A stretch of DNA of 64,000 nucleotides, taken from contig NZ_QEXV01000003.1 in assembly GCF_003122085.1 (NCBI RefSeq), forward strand, positions 561,001-625,000, written 5' to 3'. Below the pieces are notes generated by a model. The model searched no databases, was not told where the DNA came from, and worked only from the letters and a program-made list of their open reading frames with translations. The translations under genes were made by a program, and so were the position numbers. The stretch is from Marinicauda salina. Lineage in GTDB: Bacteria; Pseudomonadota; Alphaproteobacteria; Caulobacterales; Maricaulaceae. This document shows positions 61,617-64,000 of this stretch, in pieces (position 1 is the first letter of the stretch; the number at the start of each line of letters is the position of its first letter).

Positions 61617-61748
61617 CCCTCATCTCACTTCTCCCCTCCATGAGGGGAGAAGGGACGTCAGCGTCGGCGCGCTGTCTCGAAACGTCGCGCCAGGCTCCGA
61701 TTCCTCTCCCCCTGACAGGGGGAAAGGTCAGGTGAGGGGGCGGGGTGA
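61617..61748. repeat. Degenerate family A-like inverted pair
   Basis: CCTCATCTCACTTCTCCCCTCC with ATGAGGGGAGAAG at the left, and CCTCTCCCCCTGACAGGGGG with GGTCAGGTGAGGGGGCGGGG at the right. Same architecture as family A but a distinct sequence subtype. Confidence 0.68.
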
Positions 61749-61844
61749 TTGAATTCCCGGGCGCGCCGCAGGCGCGATCCGGGATCTCTCTGCGAATAGT
61801 CACCCGGAGGCCCCGGCTCTCCCTCCGGTCGGCCGGTGTTTCAA
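61749..61844. repeat. Family B double-hairpin repeat
   Basis: TTGAATTCCCGGGCGCGCC/GCA/GGCGCGATCCGGGA, spacer, then GGCCCCGGC... CGGCCGG and GTTTCAA. Outer TTGAA and TTCAA ends are inverted. It abuts the preceding family A-like pair. Confidence 0.82.
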
Positions 61845-61860
61845 GTTTCAGCCGCATACA

Positions 61861-62001
61861 CCCTCCCTCCCCTTGATGGGGAGGGTCGCGAGCGCAGCGA
61901 GCGGGGTGGGGTGACGGCCGAAGGGCGCTCTATGCTCGCCCCCCCACCCGGCCGGACCTGCGGTCCGTCCACCCTCCCCACGAGGGGGAGGGAGGGAGGG
62001 T
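61861..62001. repeat. Family A arms in outward-swapped order
   Basis: CCCTCCCTCCCC/TTGAT/GGGGAGGG then GGGGTGGGGTG comes first (61861-61912), and CCCCCCCACCC with CCCTCCCCACGAGGGGGAGGG second (61939-62001). The right-type arm thus precedes the left-type arm, the same order that flanks the DUF559 cassette in rsmE but here with only about 26 bp between. Confidence 0.75.
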
Positions 62002-62010
62002 CACTTCGCG

Positions 62011-62056
62011 GCCTCCTCAGGATGAGGGGATCGGGGCGTCTCGAAGGATGAGGGCC
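62011..62056. repeat. Family C partial repeat
   Basis: CCTCCTCAGGATGAGGGGAT then CGTCTCGAAGGATGAGGGCC. It is the right half of the 54284-54376 element and ends just before the ligA stop. The whole 520 bp gap 61545-62064 is a mosaic of families A, B and C with no gene seen. Confidence 0.75.
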
Positions 62057-62064
62057 ATCCTTCC

Positions 62065-64000
<1,936 letters not shown>

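Overview
This 64 kb window is high-GC, densely coding chromosomal DNA. Its gene content fits an alphaproteobacterium: an aa3 cytochrome oxidase operon in alphaproteobacterial order, a lipid A/Kdo cluster interleaved with DUF4170 and DUF2093 genes, a plant-type glutamate-cysteine ligase, MutL with an endonuclease motif, and UbiA/UbiD. The compact operons with many ATGA/GTGA overlaps suggest something near Hyphomonadaceae/Maricaulaceae or Caulobacter relatives. That placement is inference, because no rRNA lies in the window. I found no tRNA, rRNA, CRISPR array, prophage or transposase.

Layout. 1-2 kb: start of gcvT (minus strand, cut by the window edge) preceded by a tandem glycine riboswitch, then a lipoprotein. 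2.1-4.8 kb: ispH, rnhA, a Prx5-type peroxiredoxin and yqgE. 4.8-13 kb: one long minus-strand cytochrome oxidase operon (coxB, ctaD, ctaB, a small CoxF-like protein, ctaG, ctaE, DUF983, surf1) followed by a GNAT and an EAL phosphodiesterase. 13-18 kb: TPR protein, tldD, a secreted two-motif aspartic protease and a POT peptide transporter. 18.6-21.6 kb: gshA and an rsmE whose frame carries an inserted DUF559 endonuclease-like domain framed by repeats. 21.7-30.6 kb: aldehyde dehydrogenase, ubiA, exported msrB, methyltransferase, MarR, a paraoxonase-like protein, enoyl-CoA hydratase, and an aminotransferase/sulfotransferase/DUF2237/GNAT run. 30.6-39.2 kb: pyrE, a serine hydrolase, ubiD, a mini flagellar-rod-like protein, a dicarboxylate symporter, a FrnE-like DsbA, MAPEG and tldE. 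39.2-47.8 kb: lipid A assembly and export (CysQ-like phosphatase, DUF4170, MsbA-like ABC exporter, DUF374 acyltransferase, waaA, lpxK, LpxL-like acyltransferase), with a tyrosine-phosphatase gene on the opposite strand and M23 peptidase, DUF2093 and xseA converging on it. 49-64 kb: purD, amidohydrolase, an APH-like kinase and acyl-CoA dehydrogenase pair, TSUP transporter, mutL, an orphan NIT-domain sensor, rluB, rsmD, tadA and a partial ligA.

Most intergenic gaps over about 150 bp are filled by several families of GC-rich palindromic repeats (called A-E here), often as inverted REPIN-like pairs. The most unusual feature of the window is that families A and E also occur inside rsmE. There, two inverted family A arms bracket a DUF559 (PD-(D/E)XK/Vsr-like) domain, all read in frame with the methyltransferase. 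This looks like a repeat-bounded, nuclease-domain-bearing cassette that inserted into a surface loop of an rRNA methyltransferase without breaking the frame or the catalytic knot.
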